Shown here: positions 1-8,093 of the stretch, piece after piece | Position numbering within the stretch: the first letter of the stretch is position 1 | Layout of the letters: every line of letters starts with the position of its first letter | Assembly (NCBI RefSeq): GCF_012584455.1 | Contig: NZ_JABAEB010000002.1 | Location: 434,001-498,000, forward strand | Length of the DNA: 64,000 bases | Source: Shewanella oncorhynchi | Lineage (GTDB): Bacteria > Pseudomonadota > Gammaproteobacteria > Enterobacterales > Shewanellaceae | Direction: 5' to 3' | Notes under the pieces: model-generated | What the model saw: the letters and a program-made list of their open reading frames with translations, nothing else | What the model was told of the DNA's origin: nothing | The model's database searches: none | Program-made: the position numbers and the translations under genes

Positions 1-2
1 TT

Positions 3-104
3 TTACAGGGTAAATTAAACCGTATTCGAAGCAAATTTGAACCAATATTATTTACACAAAGAAGAGGATATATAACCAATATGACAGGATTAGAAAGCAG
101 CTAA
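3..104 (+). CDS. C-terminal fragment of a probable winged-helix (OmpR/ToxR-type) DNA-binding protein
   Basis: The frame is open from the left edge and ends at TAA 102-104, encoding 33 residues. The stretch with a basic helix (LNRIRSKF), then EPILFTQRRGYI, resembles the recognition helix and wing of Trans_Reg_C domains, whose last lines usually read like T-x-R-G-x-G-Y. The rest of the gene lies outside the window, so the assignment rests on this short match. The stop codon abuts the left end of the palindromic element at 104-369. It could also be a chance open frame. Confidence 0.45.
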   Translation, partial: LQGKLNRIRSKFEPILFTQRRGYITNMTGLESS

Positions 105-369
105 TACCAATCGTATTAAATATCTGTTCATTCAGCGGGAGTTCAACGCGCTTTAGACAAGGCGAAGGCTTGAAGGCATAGGTGGTGCTCTGTCGAAAGC
201 CTTAAACGCAGTATAAAGTGCGTTGAAACCCGCCCTTCGGGAGCCTCACAGGCATCCCACTCCCGTGTTGCATTGACTTAAAAGGGAATGACCATTTCTG
301 CGTCAATGCGCCTTGGATTGAAATGCCTGTGAGGCTCTGAACTGATTAGATATTTAATGTGATTGGTAT
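104..369. mobile_element. MITE-like palindromic element, 266 bp, non-coding
   Basis: The ends are 22-bp terminal inverted repeats (104-125 and 348-369) matching at 20 of 22 positions, starting ATACCAATC and ending GATTGGTAT. Inside are further inverted repeats: 241-255 GAGCCTCACAGGCAT pairs perfectly with 323-337, 270-277 pairs with 302-309, and a TTCAACGCGCTTTA/TAAAGTGCGTTGAA pair lies in the left half. No open reading frame of note is present. The nested hairpins and terminal repeats fit a non-autonomous miniature transposable element. I see no second copy in the window and cannot name the mobilising transposase. Confidence 0.75.
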
Positions 370-465
370 AAATACGCAGTAATGTTGAATAACAGTATTA
401 GGCCACTCACTTTTAGCGAATAAGTGGCCTAATATGTTGAATAATAGGGTAAGTTAATGACTTAA

Positions 466-1014
466 TTAGAAGTTTGCAGGCGTAGTCGCACTCACTAGGC
501 GACAAGGTTCATCGAAGGGATTGCGGAATCTATGGGGCAATTCACTGTTAAAATAATAACTGTCACCCGCTTCCAAAATATACACTTCATCCCCAACAGT
601 GAGTTCGAATTTACCTTCTATCACCATAGCGGCCTCTTCACCTTCGTGCTTTAGCATCTCTTCACCCGTATCTGAACCGGGTGGATAAATCTCATTCATC
701 ACTGACATTGCGCGGTTCGGGTAATCACGACCGATCAGTTTAAATTCAAGTGGTCCAGTACCGATATTCAGTAATTCATTGGATCGATAGACGACCTTTT
801 GCTCACTATCCGTTGAGGCTTCAATGGAGAAAAAGTCCACTAAAGACATCGGGATACCCGACAGCACTTTTTTTAAAGAGCTGACTGACGGGCTAACACT
901 GTTTTTCTCGATCATTGAAATCGTACTGTTAGTCACACCAGCACGTTTGGCTAATTCTCGTTGAGATAAGCCTTTCATTTTTCGAACAGTTTTGAGGCTG
1001 GCTCCAATATCCAA
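466..1014 (-). CDS. puuR: PuuR-type transcriptional regulator (XRE helix-turn-helix plus cupin)
   Basis: The 182-residue protein has an N-terminal HTH_3 domain (about residues 5-60, with GLSQRELAKRAGVTNSTIS as the helix-turn-helix) and a C-terminal cupin_2 domain (about 105-175, with HEGEEAAMVIEG and the late H in SELPHRF). This is the architecture and length of E. coli PuuR, the putrescine-responsive repressor of gamma-glutamylputrescine catabolism. The start is TTG at 1014, preceded by AGGGGG at a 9-nt spacing; the in-frame ATG just upstream is followed at once by TGA. It is divergent from the PuuB-like oxidase, a usual repressor-target arrangement. The effector is inferred, not visible. 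Confidence 0.8.
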   Translation of the reverse strand: MDIGASLKTVRKMKGLSQRELAKRAGVTNSTISMIEKNSVSPSVSSLKKVLSGIPMSLVDFFSIEASTDSEQKVVYRSNELLNIGTGPLEFKLIGRDYPNRAMSVMNEIYPPGSDTGEEMLKHEGEEAAMVIEGKFELTVGDEVYILEAGDSYYFNSELPHRFRNPFDEPCRLVSATTPANF

Positions 1015-1154
1015 ATTTCACATCCCCCTAAAGGCTCGGGTCAATCCCGATAGATGACGAACAGGTTGTTCAGGATAAACACCATCCAGAACGCATTTTC
1101 GCCCAAAAAGCGCGTGTTTTACTGCTTTCATTGTATTCTACATAAAAAGCGTGT

Positions 1155-1169
1155 TAAATAAAACGAACA
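1155..1169 (+). promoter_or_regulatory. Possible PuuR half-operator
   Basis: TAAATAAAACGAACA matches the E. coli PuuR site AAAATATAATGAACA, as I recall it, at 12 of 15 positions. It lies between the divergent puuR and puuB genes, next to the inverted repeat at 1167-1194. The match is short and in AT-rich DNA, so it is only suggestive. Confidence 0.35.
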
Positions 1170-1194
1170 CTTTTTTGCGTCATGTTAAAAGTGT
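1167..1194. promoter_or_regulatory. Inverted repeat ACACTTTT-N12-AAAAGTGT
   Basis: Perfect 8-bp arms at 1167-1174 and 1187-1194 lie 57 bp before the puuB start in the divergent puuR-puuB promoter region. This is the kind of dyad that a dimeric repressor such as PuuR could bind, but no experimental motif is known to me for this exact sequence. Confidence 0.35.
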
Positions 1195-1250
1195 GATGAG
1201 TATACTGAGACAAGTCCAATTTACAATAAAAACAATTTTTGGGAGCCATA

Positions 1251-2558
1251 ATGGCAAGCAAACCTCCAGTGCACAGCGAACAGTATCCACACTCTTATTA
1301 TGTTGATACTGCTAAAGAAATTTATGCGCACCCACAACTCGAAGGCAATATCAATGCCGATGTCTGTATCGTGGGCGGCGGCTTTAGCGGTATCAATACC
1401 GCCATAGAACTCGCACTGCGCGGTATGAGTGTTGTGCTGTTAGAAGCGAGGCGAATTGGCTGGGGCGCATCGGGGCGTAATGGCGGCGAACTCATTCGCG
1501 GCATAGGCCATGACCCTTCGCAATTTCAAAGTGAAATCGGCACTGAAGGTGTTCAAGCAATTCAACAGATGGGCTTTGAAGCCGTCGAAATTGTGCGAAA
1601 TCGCATACAAGAACACAGTATCGACTGTGATCTGCAAATGGGTTATTGCGACTTAGCGGTAAAACCTCGTCACATGGATGAGCTTGAAGAAGAATTTAAC
1701 GCACTCAAGGCCATGGGTTATCAGCAAGAAATCAAGCTGTTAACTAAGCCACAATTAGGTGAAGTCATAGGCTCAGATTTTTATCAAGGTGCGCTAGTTG
1801 ATATGGGTAGCGGTCATCTACACCCACTTAATCTTGCCCTCGGTGAAGCTCGCGTCGCCCGCAATCTCGGCGCTAGGTTGTTTGAGTACAGTGCTGCTGA
1901 AAAAATCATTCAAGGCGCCAAACCTAAGGTCATTACCGCTAAGGGCGAAGTCACATGCCAATACGTAGTGCTGGCGGGCAATGCTTATATCGGCCACAAA
2001 CTTAATAGCTTTGTAGGGGGGAAAGTATTACCTGCAGGCAGTTATTTATTGGCGACAGAGCCCTTAACTGAGGCCCAATGCGCGAGTATTATCCCGCAAA
2101 ACATGGCCTTTGCGGATATGCGAATTGCCCTAGATTACTTTCACTTATCGGCAGATCGTCGTTTGCTATTTGGCGGCCTTTGTACCTATTCGGGTAAAGA
2201 TCCGAAAGACATTGAAGCGGCACTGAGACCGAATCTTGAGAAGGTTTTCCCGCAATTAAAAGGGGTACGTATCGATTATGAATGGGGCGGCATGATAGGT
2301 ATCGGTGCTAACCGTATGCCACAAATTGGTCGCCTTCCCGATGCAAATAATATTTTTTACGCCCAAGCCTATGCGGGACACGGCGTGAATGCCACTCACA
2401 TGGCGGCAAAACTGCTTGCCGAGGCTATTTGCCAACAGGCGGGACATTTCGATGTGTTTGCTAAAATCAAACACATCACCTTCCCCGGCGGCCCGACGTT
2501 CCGCTCACCTATGCTCGCTGCAGGCATGCTGTATCACAGATTTAAGGACTTGTTTTAA
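1251..2558 (+). CDS. puuB: FAD-dependent amine oxidoreductase, PuuB/OrdL type
   Basis: The 435-residue protein is a DAO-family flavoenzyme. The Rossmann motif is VCIVGGGFSGINTA (about residues 38-51), followed by the LEARRIGWGASGRNGG segment typical of PuuB/DadA-like oxidases. In the PuuB family the enzyme oxidises gamma-glutamylputrescine to the aldehyde, releasing ammonia and H2O2. ATG at 1251 is preferred over the in-frame TTG at 1239 because GGGAG (1241-1245) is well spaced for it. The gene is divergent from puuR. No glutamate-putrescine ligase (PuuA) lies in the window, so the exact amine substrate is uncertain. The 3' end overlaps the convergent DUF2937 gene by 17 bp. Confidence 0.8.
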   Translation: MASKPPVHSEQYPHSYYVDTAKEIYAHPQLEGNINADVCIVGGGFSGINTAIELALRGMSVVLLEARRIGWGASGRNGGELIRGIGHDPSQFQSEIGTEGVQAIQQMGFEAVEIVRNRIQEHSIDCDLQMGYCDLAVKPRHMDELEEEFNALKAMGYQQEIKLLTKPQLGEVIGSDFYQGALVDMGSGHLHPLNLALGEARVARNLGARLFEYSAAEKIIQGAKPKVITAKGEVTCQYVVLAGNAYIGHKLNSFVGGKVLPAGSYLLATEPLTEAQCASIIPQNMAFADMRIALDYFHLSADRRLLFGGLCTYSGKDPKDIEAALRPNLEKVFPQLKGVRIDYEWGGMIGIGANRMPQIGRLPDANNIFYAQAYAGHGVNATHMAAKLLAEAICQQAGHFDVFAKIKHITFPGGPTFRSPMLAAGMLYHRFKDLF

Positions 2559-3048
2559 GTCGCTTGTTACGCCTTGCCCACAGGATAAAAGGGATAGACC
2601 CAAGATAATGCACGACTAAAGCCACCAAGACGCCAAAGCCAATACCGCTAGAAGTTAAAGGTATCCCTGGCTTAAAGTTACTGATAGTTTTCTCAAGATA
2701 ATCAAAGCGAACAGGGTTAAACATATAGGCAGTTTTCTCAAACAAATTGCCCGTATTAAAAATCGCCACGCCCTGTGTTAACGCTTTATAAAGCGCCAGT
2801 GTCTGTAGCTTTTGCTCAGCGTCGGCACGCACACTTGGCTCCTCATTTTGCTGGTGGCGGGCAATCATGGCATCAACATCGGCGTAATGATATTCCTTAG
2901 CCGTTGCCTCGTAACCTTCTACCTGCCATCGAGTCGATTCATAAAGGCCTGATAAAAATTGCTGATAATGATCAGCCAGTTGTGGTAACTGTAAGGCAAT
3001 CACTAAAATCAATCCAAATACCAACTTATCGATCAATCTCGCTATCAA
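2542..3048 (-). CDS. DUF2937 family inner-membrane protein
   Basis: The 168-residue protein has a hydrophobic N-terminal segment (about 8-22, VFGLILVIALQLPQL), a soluble middle rich in E, Q and H, and a second membrane segment near the C-terminus (about 135-158), ending in a basic tail ARRNKRLK. This matches the layout of DUF2937 proteins; their function is unknown. The start is TTG at 3048, with AGGAG six bases upstream and no competing ATG. It is convergent with puuB and overlaps its last 17 bp. Confidence 0.7.
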   Translation of the reverse strand: MIARLIDKLVFGLILVIALQLPQLADHYQQFLSGLYESTRWQVEGYEATAKEYHYADVDAMIARHQQNEEPSVRADAEQKLQTLALYKALTQGVAIFNTGNLFEKTAYMFNPVRFDYLEKTISNFKPGIPLTSSGIGFGVLVALVVHYLGSIPFILWARRNKRLKTSP

Positions 3049-3156
3049 AGGTTTCTCCTTGGCATTTCGCCAAACGACGTAGAAGTCACATGATGTTCAA
3101 CAAAAACCACGCTAACTTAATTAATCTACAGCACTAATTTCAATGGTGATACTCAA

Positions 3157-4014
3157 TTAACACTCTATCGGCAGATCGTTACGGCTGCCCCAATCCGCCC
3201 ATGAACCGTCATAGAGGATGGGATTTTTATGCCCAGCGGCGACCGAAGCTAAGATCAAAATACACGCCGTAATCCCAGAACCACAGCTGAATATCCTTGC
3301 GGATTTATCCGCTGCTAGCCCTTGATAAATAGACTGTAGCTCACTAACCGTTTTGATTTTATTACCATCGAGCACTTGAGCGAAGGGTAAATTAACCGAG
3401 CAAGGAATATGCCCAGAGCGCACACCGGGACGCGGCTCACTCACTTGCCCTAAAAAGCGTGGCGCACCACGCGCATCGACAATCGCCGTTCCGGCATCTT
3501 CAATTCGTGATAACACTGCCTCGGCATCCATCACAAGCTCAGGGTGGTATTGCAACACATCCGCCAAAGTATCGATATCCGTCGGGCCATAATCGACGCC
3601 TTCGGCTTGATAACGCGATGAGGTAATGCGGTCTTCTTCAATCCATTGAGGCAAGCCACCATCAAGCACATAGACTCGATTAAAGCCCATGACTTTAAAG
3701 GTCCACCACGCCCGTGGAGATGAATAAATGCCTTGGTTATCATAGATAACAATAACACTGTCGACCTCAATCCCAAGTTGAGCTATCCCTTGGATGAACT
3801 GCTCAAACGTCGGCAAGGCATGAATTTGGGTTGAAGTCTTATCGCAAAACACATTTTCCAAGTCGAATCGACGTGAGCGCGGAATGCAAATAGGCTCATC
3901 GTAAACTAGGGGTTCTTTACCAATAACGGTTTCCATACTGGCATCGAGTAAGACTAAATGGGGATCGGTGAGGTGTGCTTCGAGCCACTGCGTACTAACA
4001 AGTGGGTATTCCAT
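3157..4014 (-). CDS. sseA: Sulfurtransferase, SseA/3-mercaptopyruvate type
   Basis: The 285-residue protein carries two tandem rhodanese domains. The C-terminal one holds the active loop CGSGITAC, close to the CG-S-G-V-T of mercaptopyruvate sulfurtransferases rather than the CRKG of thiosulfate sulfurtransferases. SseA-type enzymes move sulfane sulfur from 3-mercaptopyruvate to cyanide or thiol acceptors. An upstream in-frame start at 4062 exists, but ATG 4014 (MEYPLVS) has AAGGA at good spacing and gives the usual family length. The N-terminal domain ends in DGGLPQWIEE, as in homologues. Confidence 0.85.
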   Translation of the reverse strand: MEYPLVSTQWLEAHLTDPHLVLLDASMETVIGKEPLVYDEPICIPRSRRFDLENVFCDKTSTQIHALPTFEQFIQGIAQLGIEVDSVIVIYDNQGIYSSPRAWWTFKVMGFNRVYVLDGGLPQWIEEDRITSSRYQAEGVDYGPTDIDTLADVLQYHPELVMDAEAVLSRIEDAGTAIVDARGAPRFLGQVSEPRPGVRSGHIPCSVNLPFAQVLDGNKIKTVSELQSIYQGLAADKSARIFSCGSGITACILILASVAAGHKNPILYDGSWADWGSRNDLPIEC

Positions 4015-4187
4015 AGCGGGTCCTTTTACTGTTATCCAAATCTGCCGATAGTCTCTCACCAAATGCCATAAAGCCCAAATATCAGCTTAACAAATTGTCT
4101 GCTTTGGGATTTTATTTAAAAGCGCCTACTCGGTTTTATGCGCTCAATTATTAGTGCATTCAATCATTAGATTGCGGCGAAGCCGTG

Positions 4188-4319
4188 TTTTGAAGAGAGT
4201 GCTTTCAAACTGCTCATTTTTAATGATGCCGCTTTCAAAACGATCCTGTCGATATGGCCGTGTTCGAGATAGCCCTTTCGCAAAAGTCCGTTTCGAGACA
4301 ACTGTTTTCAAAATAGCCG
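4188..4319. repeat. Degenerate tandem repeat, about nine units of 14-16 bp
   Basis: Between the sseA start and the rlpA-like stop, a loosely conserved unit recurs roughly every 15 bp (unit starts near 4188, 4203, 4218, 4233, 4249, 4263, 4276, 4291 and 4305). An approximate consensus is TTTCRAAANNRNCCG. Clear units include TTTCAAAACGATCCTG, TTTCGAGACAACTG and TTTTCAAAATAGCCGC. Units are strongly diverged, and the array stops exactly at the rlpA-like TAA. No function is evident. Confidence 0.5.
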
Positions 4320-4733
4320 CTATTTAATGACTTCTATTTTCACGTCAATCAAGCCAGAAGAAGTATTGCCTATACTACTGAACGCCGATTTAGACAAATC
4401 AATAATGCGGCCACGCACGAAAGGCCCTCTATCATTGATTTTCACAATCACACTTTTGCCATTATCGACATTGGTGACCTTAACACTCGAGCCAAAGGGT
4501 AACTTTTTATGCGCTGCTGTCTTTAATTTATGTTTGTAAAGTTCACCGCTGGCCGTCTGCTTATTCTGATGTTTATCCCCATAAAATGAAGCCTGACCAG
4601 CTTCCGTGAATCCCACCCAGTTTCCATTCTCACCCGTCTGCATTGAAGAACAGCCGGCCAAAAAGCTTAGCAATGCCAGTGCAAATAGTTTGACGACATT
4701 GAACTGCCTAATTGGGTTTTGAAGTGCATTCAC
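4320..4733 (-). CDS. RlpA-like lipoprotein, short form without SPOR domain
   Basis: The 137-residue protein has a lipoprotein signal (LLSFLAGC, lipid-acceptor Cys28) followed by a double-psi beta-barrel domain. The conserved elements are GQASFYGDKHQNKQTASGE, TAAHKKLPFGSSVKVTN and KINDRGPFVRGRIIDLSKSAF. RlpA proteins cleave or bind denuded peptidoglycan glycans at the septum; this one lacks the C-terminal SPOR domain of full-length RlpA, so septal targeting is not implied. The start is GTG at 4733, with AGAGGG upstream. The family is clear, but enzymatic activity is not proven from sequence. Confidence 0.8.
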   Translation of the reverse strand: MNALQNPIRQFNVVKLFALALLSFLAGCSSMQTGENGNWVGFTEAGQASFYGDKHQNKQTASGELYKHKLKTAAHKKLPFGSSVKVTNVDNGKSVIVKINDRGPFVRGRIIDLSKSAFSSIGNTSSGLIDVKIEVIK

Positions 4734-4994
4734 ATGACACCCTCTCTAATGAGTGAACGCTTTGCTGACGAGCGATTGGCTCAGCAAAAATCACAGGGAA
4801 ATAACGAACAACCTTAGATGGCAAAGCTCAAGACCTGCATCCTAAAAGATCAAAATAAGAAACAATAAATTTCCACGAGGCTACAGCAGTTGCACGCTAA
4901 AATCACGTATTTACAGGTGAATGCTCTTACATTGAGATAAAATATGCAGTCATAACGAGGCTTTGTTTCCTAATTTAGATCGGTAAACAAAGCC

Positions 4995-5390
4995 CTAACG
5001 AGTTAACACTTCATGGATAATCTCAAATTTGGGTTCTTTACCACTTGGCCATGTAGGTTTCTTTATGGGGTTTTCAAAGGTGGTCAGCCAAATATCAAGA
5101 TCACTGGAACCAGACAAACAACCCATAAACGCAAAATACATTCCACTATTTATCATGTGACGGGCAAACTGAATAGCGTCTTCAAGAGTGCCCTCTTCCC
5201 AGTTATGTGTGAACGTTTCATCATCCCATACCCATTTAATAGGGACTCCACTTTCATCACAAGCGAAGAACCTTACATTTCGATAACCTTTACTTGCTGT
5301 TTTTAGAGAATTTATAAAACTTTCTCTGGTGTTATCGAATCTTTTTTTGAACTCTTCAATATCTAGATCTTTGCTAATAAAGTTCTTCAT
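4995..5390 (-). CDS. Hypothetical protein, AT-rich accessory gene
   Basis: The 131-residue acidic protein starts MKNFISKDLDIEEFKKRFD. I do not recognise a family. It has no signal peptide or membrane segment and is rich in aromatic residues (WVWDDETF, WLTTFENP). ATG 5390 is chosen because AGGG lies just upstream and because the neighbouring orphan gene begins with the same GGCAAGTATG context. Base composition is lower in GC than the flanking core genes. It may be co-transcribed with the orphan at 5497-5904; small acidic orphans like these can be immunity proteins, but nothing here shows it. Confidence 0.6.
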   Translation of the reverse strand: MKNFISKDLDIEEFKKRFDNTRESFINSLKTASKGYRNVRFFACDESGVPIKWVWDDETFTHNWEEGTLEDAIQFARHMINSGMYFAFMGCLSGSSDLDIWLTTFENPIKKPTWPSGKEPKFEIIHEVLTR

Positions 5391-5496
5391 ACTTGCCCTA
5401 GAGGTAAATACTACCAACGGTATGACATAACCACACACAAAAAATTCTATCCAATGAGCCCAGTGACTGATGTCGTTTAGCTCTGTTAGAAGCTAA

Positions 5497-5904
5497 TTAT
5501 GCCAAAGATTGGTATTCATTGCTGCCATTATGAAACAACCTAATTTCGATACATTTTATTTCTTTTTTAGAGGAAATTAATTGCTCCACCAACCAAATAT
5601 AACCGATTTCATATAGCTTATTTTGTAGGGAGAACAAATCATCTTCTGGCATATTGTCTATATCAACATTCAATAATTGATACCAATTAAAAGCTTTAAA
5701 TTCAGAAACATCCTCAAACTCACATACTGCGGTTAAAAGCCATGCGCCATTCATCATAGAGGCTATATCGACAAAAAAATCGCAATATGCCTCACCTTGA
5801 TTTTTACAAGAAATCGCATATTCCCTAACAAGTTCCATAAAATCGGATTTGTAACTATCGAGAGCTTTACTGACGATTGCCCCAAACTCTTCTACATTGT
5901 GCAT
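5497..5904 (-). CDS. Hypothetical protein, AT-rich accessory gene
   Basis: The 135-residue soluble acidic protein starts MHNVEEFGAIVSKALD, with no recognised domain, signal peptide or membrane segment. ATG 5904 is preferred over the upstream start at 5934 because GAAGG precedes it, and its GGCAAGTATG start context is shared with the next gene downstream (4995-5390). The stop is 106 bp before that gene's start on the same strand, so the two may form a unit. Several cysteines are scattered without a metal-binding spacing. GC is low compared with the surrounding core genes. Confidence 0.6.
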   Translation of the reverse strand: MHNVEEFGAIVSKALDSYKSDFMELVREYAISCKNQGEAYCDFFVDIASMMNGAWLLTAVCEFEDVSEFKAFNWYQLLNVDIDNMPEDDLFSLQNKLYEIGYIWLVEQLISSKKEIKCIEIRLFHNGSNEYQSLA

Positions 5905-6232
5905 ACTTGCCTTCTTATTCAATGCTCTAAGCACCCTATAATATCACAAATAACTTACAACACTTTTCACACTATAACTAAATGCATTAATGGTAATGTT
6001 TGAAAGCCACAAATTTATAAGTGATAACTTACAATATTTATGAAGCAGATAAGAATGGAAGTAAATTGAGATATTAATGGGAGTGTTTAAAGTCAATATT
6101 CTATCGGGTATGAGTGATAAACAATATTACGAATCAAAACTGTAACATCTTATCCACAGCAGCAGATACAGATTTTACAAGTAAAATATGGCTTAAAAAA
6201 AGAATGGGTACGGCTTGAGCTCCAAAAAATAA
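5905..6232. other. AT-rich intergenic stretch without a gene
   Basis: No coding frame, RNA gene or repeat is supported here. The region separates the two orphan genes from the puuC terminator and contains upstream DNA of the orphan at 5497-5904. Confidence 0.5.
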
Positions 6233-6267
6233 AAAACCTCTTTCCATGTAATATGAAAAGAGGTTTT
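6229..6267 (-). terminator. Rho-independent terminator of puuC
   Basis: An 11-bp perfect stem, AAAACCTCTTT (6233-6243) with AAAGAGGTTTT (6257-6267), is followed on the minus strand by a T-rich tract. It lies 50 bp after the puuC stop codon. Confidence 0.85.
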
Positions 6268-6316
6268 AGTATTGAGCGAAAGCGGCTCCTTCTCTTATAT
6301 AGACAAAACTGAGCGG

Positions 6317-7813
6317 TTATAACACGATCCAGGTCGCTTTCAGTTCTGTGTATTTGTCGAAGGAGTGCAAAGATTTATCTCGGCCATTACCAGACTGTTT
6401 ATAGCCACCGAATGGCGCTGTCATGTCGCCGCCATCGTAATGGTTGATCCATACCATACCAGAACGCAGGGCTTTAGCGGTTTTATGGGCCTTGCTGATA
6501 TCCGATGTCCACACGCCAGCGGCTAAACCGTAGATGGTATCGTTGGCGATTGATATCGCTTCTTCCATGCCATTAAATTCAATAACAGATAACACTGGGC
6601 CAAAGATTTCTTCACTGGCAATTTTCATCTGATTGTTTACGTTAGAAAATACCGTTGGCTGCACATACACACCGCCAGTGTCGGCCATAACTTGGCAGCC
6701 ACCGTGGACTAAGGTTGCACCTTCATCTTTACCCGCTTTAATGTAACTGAGCACTGTGTCTAACTGTTGTTTATCAACAACGGCGCCGCTCACAGTGGCG
6801 GGGTCGAGTGGATGCCCTGGATGCCATGAAGCTAGCTCCTCTGCGATAAGCGCGATAAGCTCATCTTTCACCCCGGACTCCACCAGCAAACGCGAACCTG
6901 CGGTGCAAACTTCACCTTGGTTAAAAGCAATGGCTTCGGCAGCAGCAACAGCAGCGGCTTTGAGATCTGGCGCGTCATTAAAGACGATATTAGGGCTCTT
7001 GCCTCCCGCCTCTAGCCACACGCGTTTCATGTTCGACTCACCAGCGTAAATCATTAATTGCTTGGCAATTTTGGTGGAACCTGTGAAAACCAGCGTATCC
7101 ACATCCATATGCAACGCTAAGGCTTTACCCACGGTATGACCAAATCCTGGCAACACGTTGAGTACGCCTTGTGGGATCCCAGCTTCAATAGCCAATTGCG
7201 CCATACGGATAGCCGTTAAGGGTGACTTTTCAGAGGGTTTTAACACCACACTATTACCCGTGGCCAGCGCGGGCCCGAGCTTCCAACACGCCATCAGCAT
7301 TGGAAAGTTCCACGGAACAATCGCGGCCACAACCCCCACAGGCTCACGGGTGATCATGCCAATTTCATTGTGAGCCGTTGGCGCAAGTTCATCGTAAATT
7401 TTATCAATCGCTTCGCCAGACCAGCGAATCGCACGGGCAGCCCCCGCCACATCCACCGCTTTGGAGAAACGAATTGGTTTACCCATGTCGAGGGTTTCTA
7501 ACAGCGCGAGTTCATTGGCATTTTCTTCCAGTAACTCGGCGAAACGTATCATCACTTGTTTGCGCTTTACCGGAGATTGCTGCGACCAAACACCAGACTC
7601 AAATACGCTGCGGCCATTAGCAACCGCAAGATTAGCATCTGCAAGATCGCAACTCGCCACTTTTACCAACAAGCGACCATCAATAGGACTAATACAATCA
7701 AAGGTGCTACCCGAAACGGCATCTTGGTATTCGCCATTGATAAACGCCTTACCATTAATAGACAGGCTGGCAGCCAGACTTTCCCATTCGCTGCGTTTCT
7801 TCGGTGTGCTCAT
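6317..7813 (-). CDS. puuC: Aldehyde dehydrogenase, PuuC type
   Basis: The 498-residue NAD(P)-dependent aldehyde dehydrogenase has the full ALDH fold. The NAD-binding stretch is PWNFPMLMACWKLGPALATGN, the catalytic glutamate lies in LEAGGKSP (near residue 268), and the catalytic cysteine lies in NQGEVCTAGSR (near residue 302). PuuC oxidises gamma-glutamyl-gamma-aminobutyraldehyde and related aminoaldehydes, the step after PuuB. The gene stands alone on the minus strand and diverges from the aminotransferase gene. A possible PuuR-like half-site at 8014-8028 in the shared promoter region supports membership in a polyamine or aminoaldehyde pathway. Confidence 0.85.
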   Translation of the reverse strand: MSTPKKRSEWESLAASLSINGKAFINGEYQDAVSGSTFDCISPIDGRLLVKVASCDLADANLAVANGRSVFESGVWSQQSPVKRKQVMIRFAELLEENANELALLETLDMGKPIRFSKAVDVAGAARAIRWSGEAIDKIYDELAPTAHNEIGMITREPVGVVAAIVPWNFPMLMACWKLGPALATGNSVVLKPSEKSPLTAIRMAQLAIEAGIPQGVLNVLPGFGHTVGKALALHMDVDTLVFTGSTKIAKQLMIYAGESNMKRVWLEAGGKSPNIVFNDAPDLKAAAVAAAEAIAFNQGEVCTAGSRLLVESGVKDELIALIAEELASWHPGHPLDPATVSGAVVDKQQLDTVLSYIKAGKDEGATLVHGGCQVMADTGGVYVQPTVFSNVNNQMKIASEEIFGPVLSVIEFNGMEEAISIANDTIYGLAAGVWTSDISKAHKTAKALRSGMVWINHYDGGDMTAPFGGYKQSGNGRDKSLHSFDKYTELKATWIVL

Positions 7814-8013
7814 GATGACCTCTTAATCATTCGTATAGGTGTGGTTTATCGTTCATCGACAAGAAAATAGTGGTCTGTGACGACTTTAACGCAAATGCTA
7901 AACATCATCACAGTCATAATCCGAGTTTCAGGTTACGCTGTTTAAGCAATAAAATTCAATATTTTTTACAAAAATAGCTTTTTTGCCACAAATAACTGCA
8001 CACGGCTCTTCCA

Positions 8014-8028
8014 TGTTCATTATTTCTA
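8014..8028 (-). promoter_or_regulatory. Possible PuuR half-operator between puuC and the aminotransferase
   Basis: TGTTCATTATTTCTA closely resembles the reverse complement of the E. coli PuuR site (TGTTCATTATATTTT). The same GAACA half is seen at 1155-1169 in front of puuB. The site sits in the divergent promoter region of puuC and the aminotransferase. Weak but recurrent evidence. Confidence 0.35.
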
Positions 8029-8093
8029 ACATAGCATAGCAAATATTAGCCACCCTAAAACAAGACCTGAAAATACAGGACAAGGTAGACACT

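Noticed and set aside
4188..4319. CRISPR-like array
   Set aside because: Units are only 14-16 bp, highly diverged and directly adjoining, with no constant repeat alternating with spacers, and no cas genes are present.
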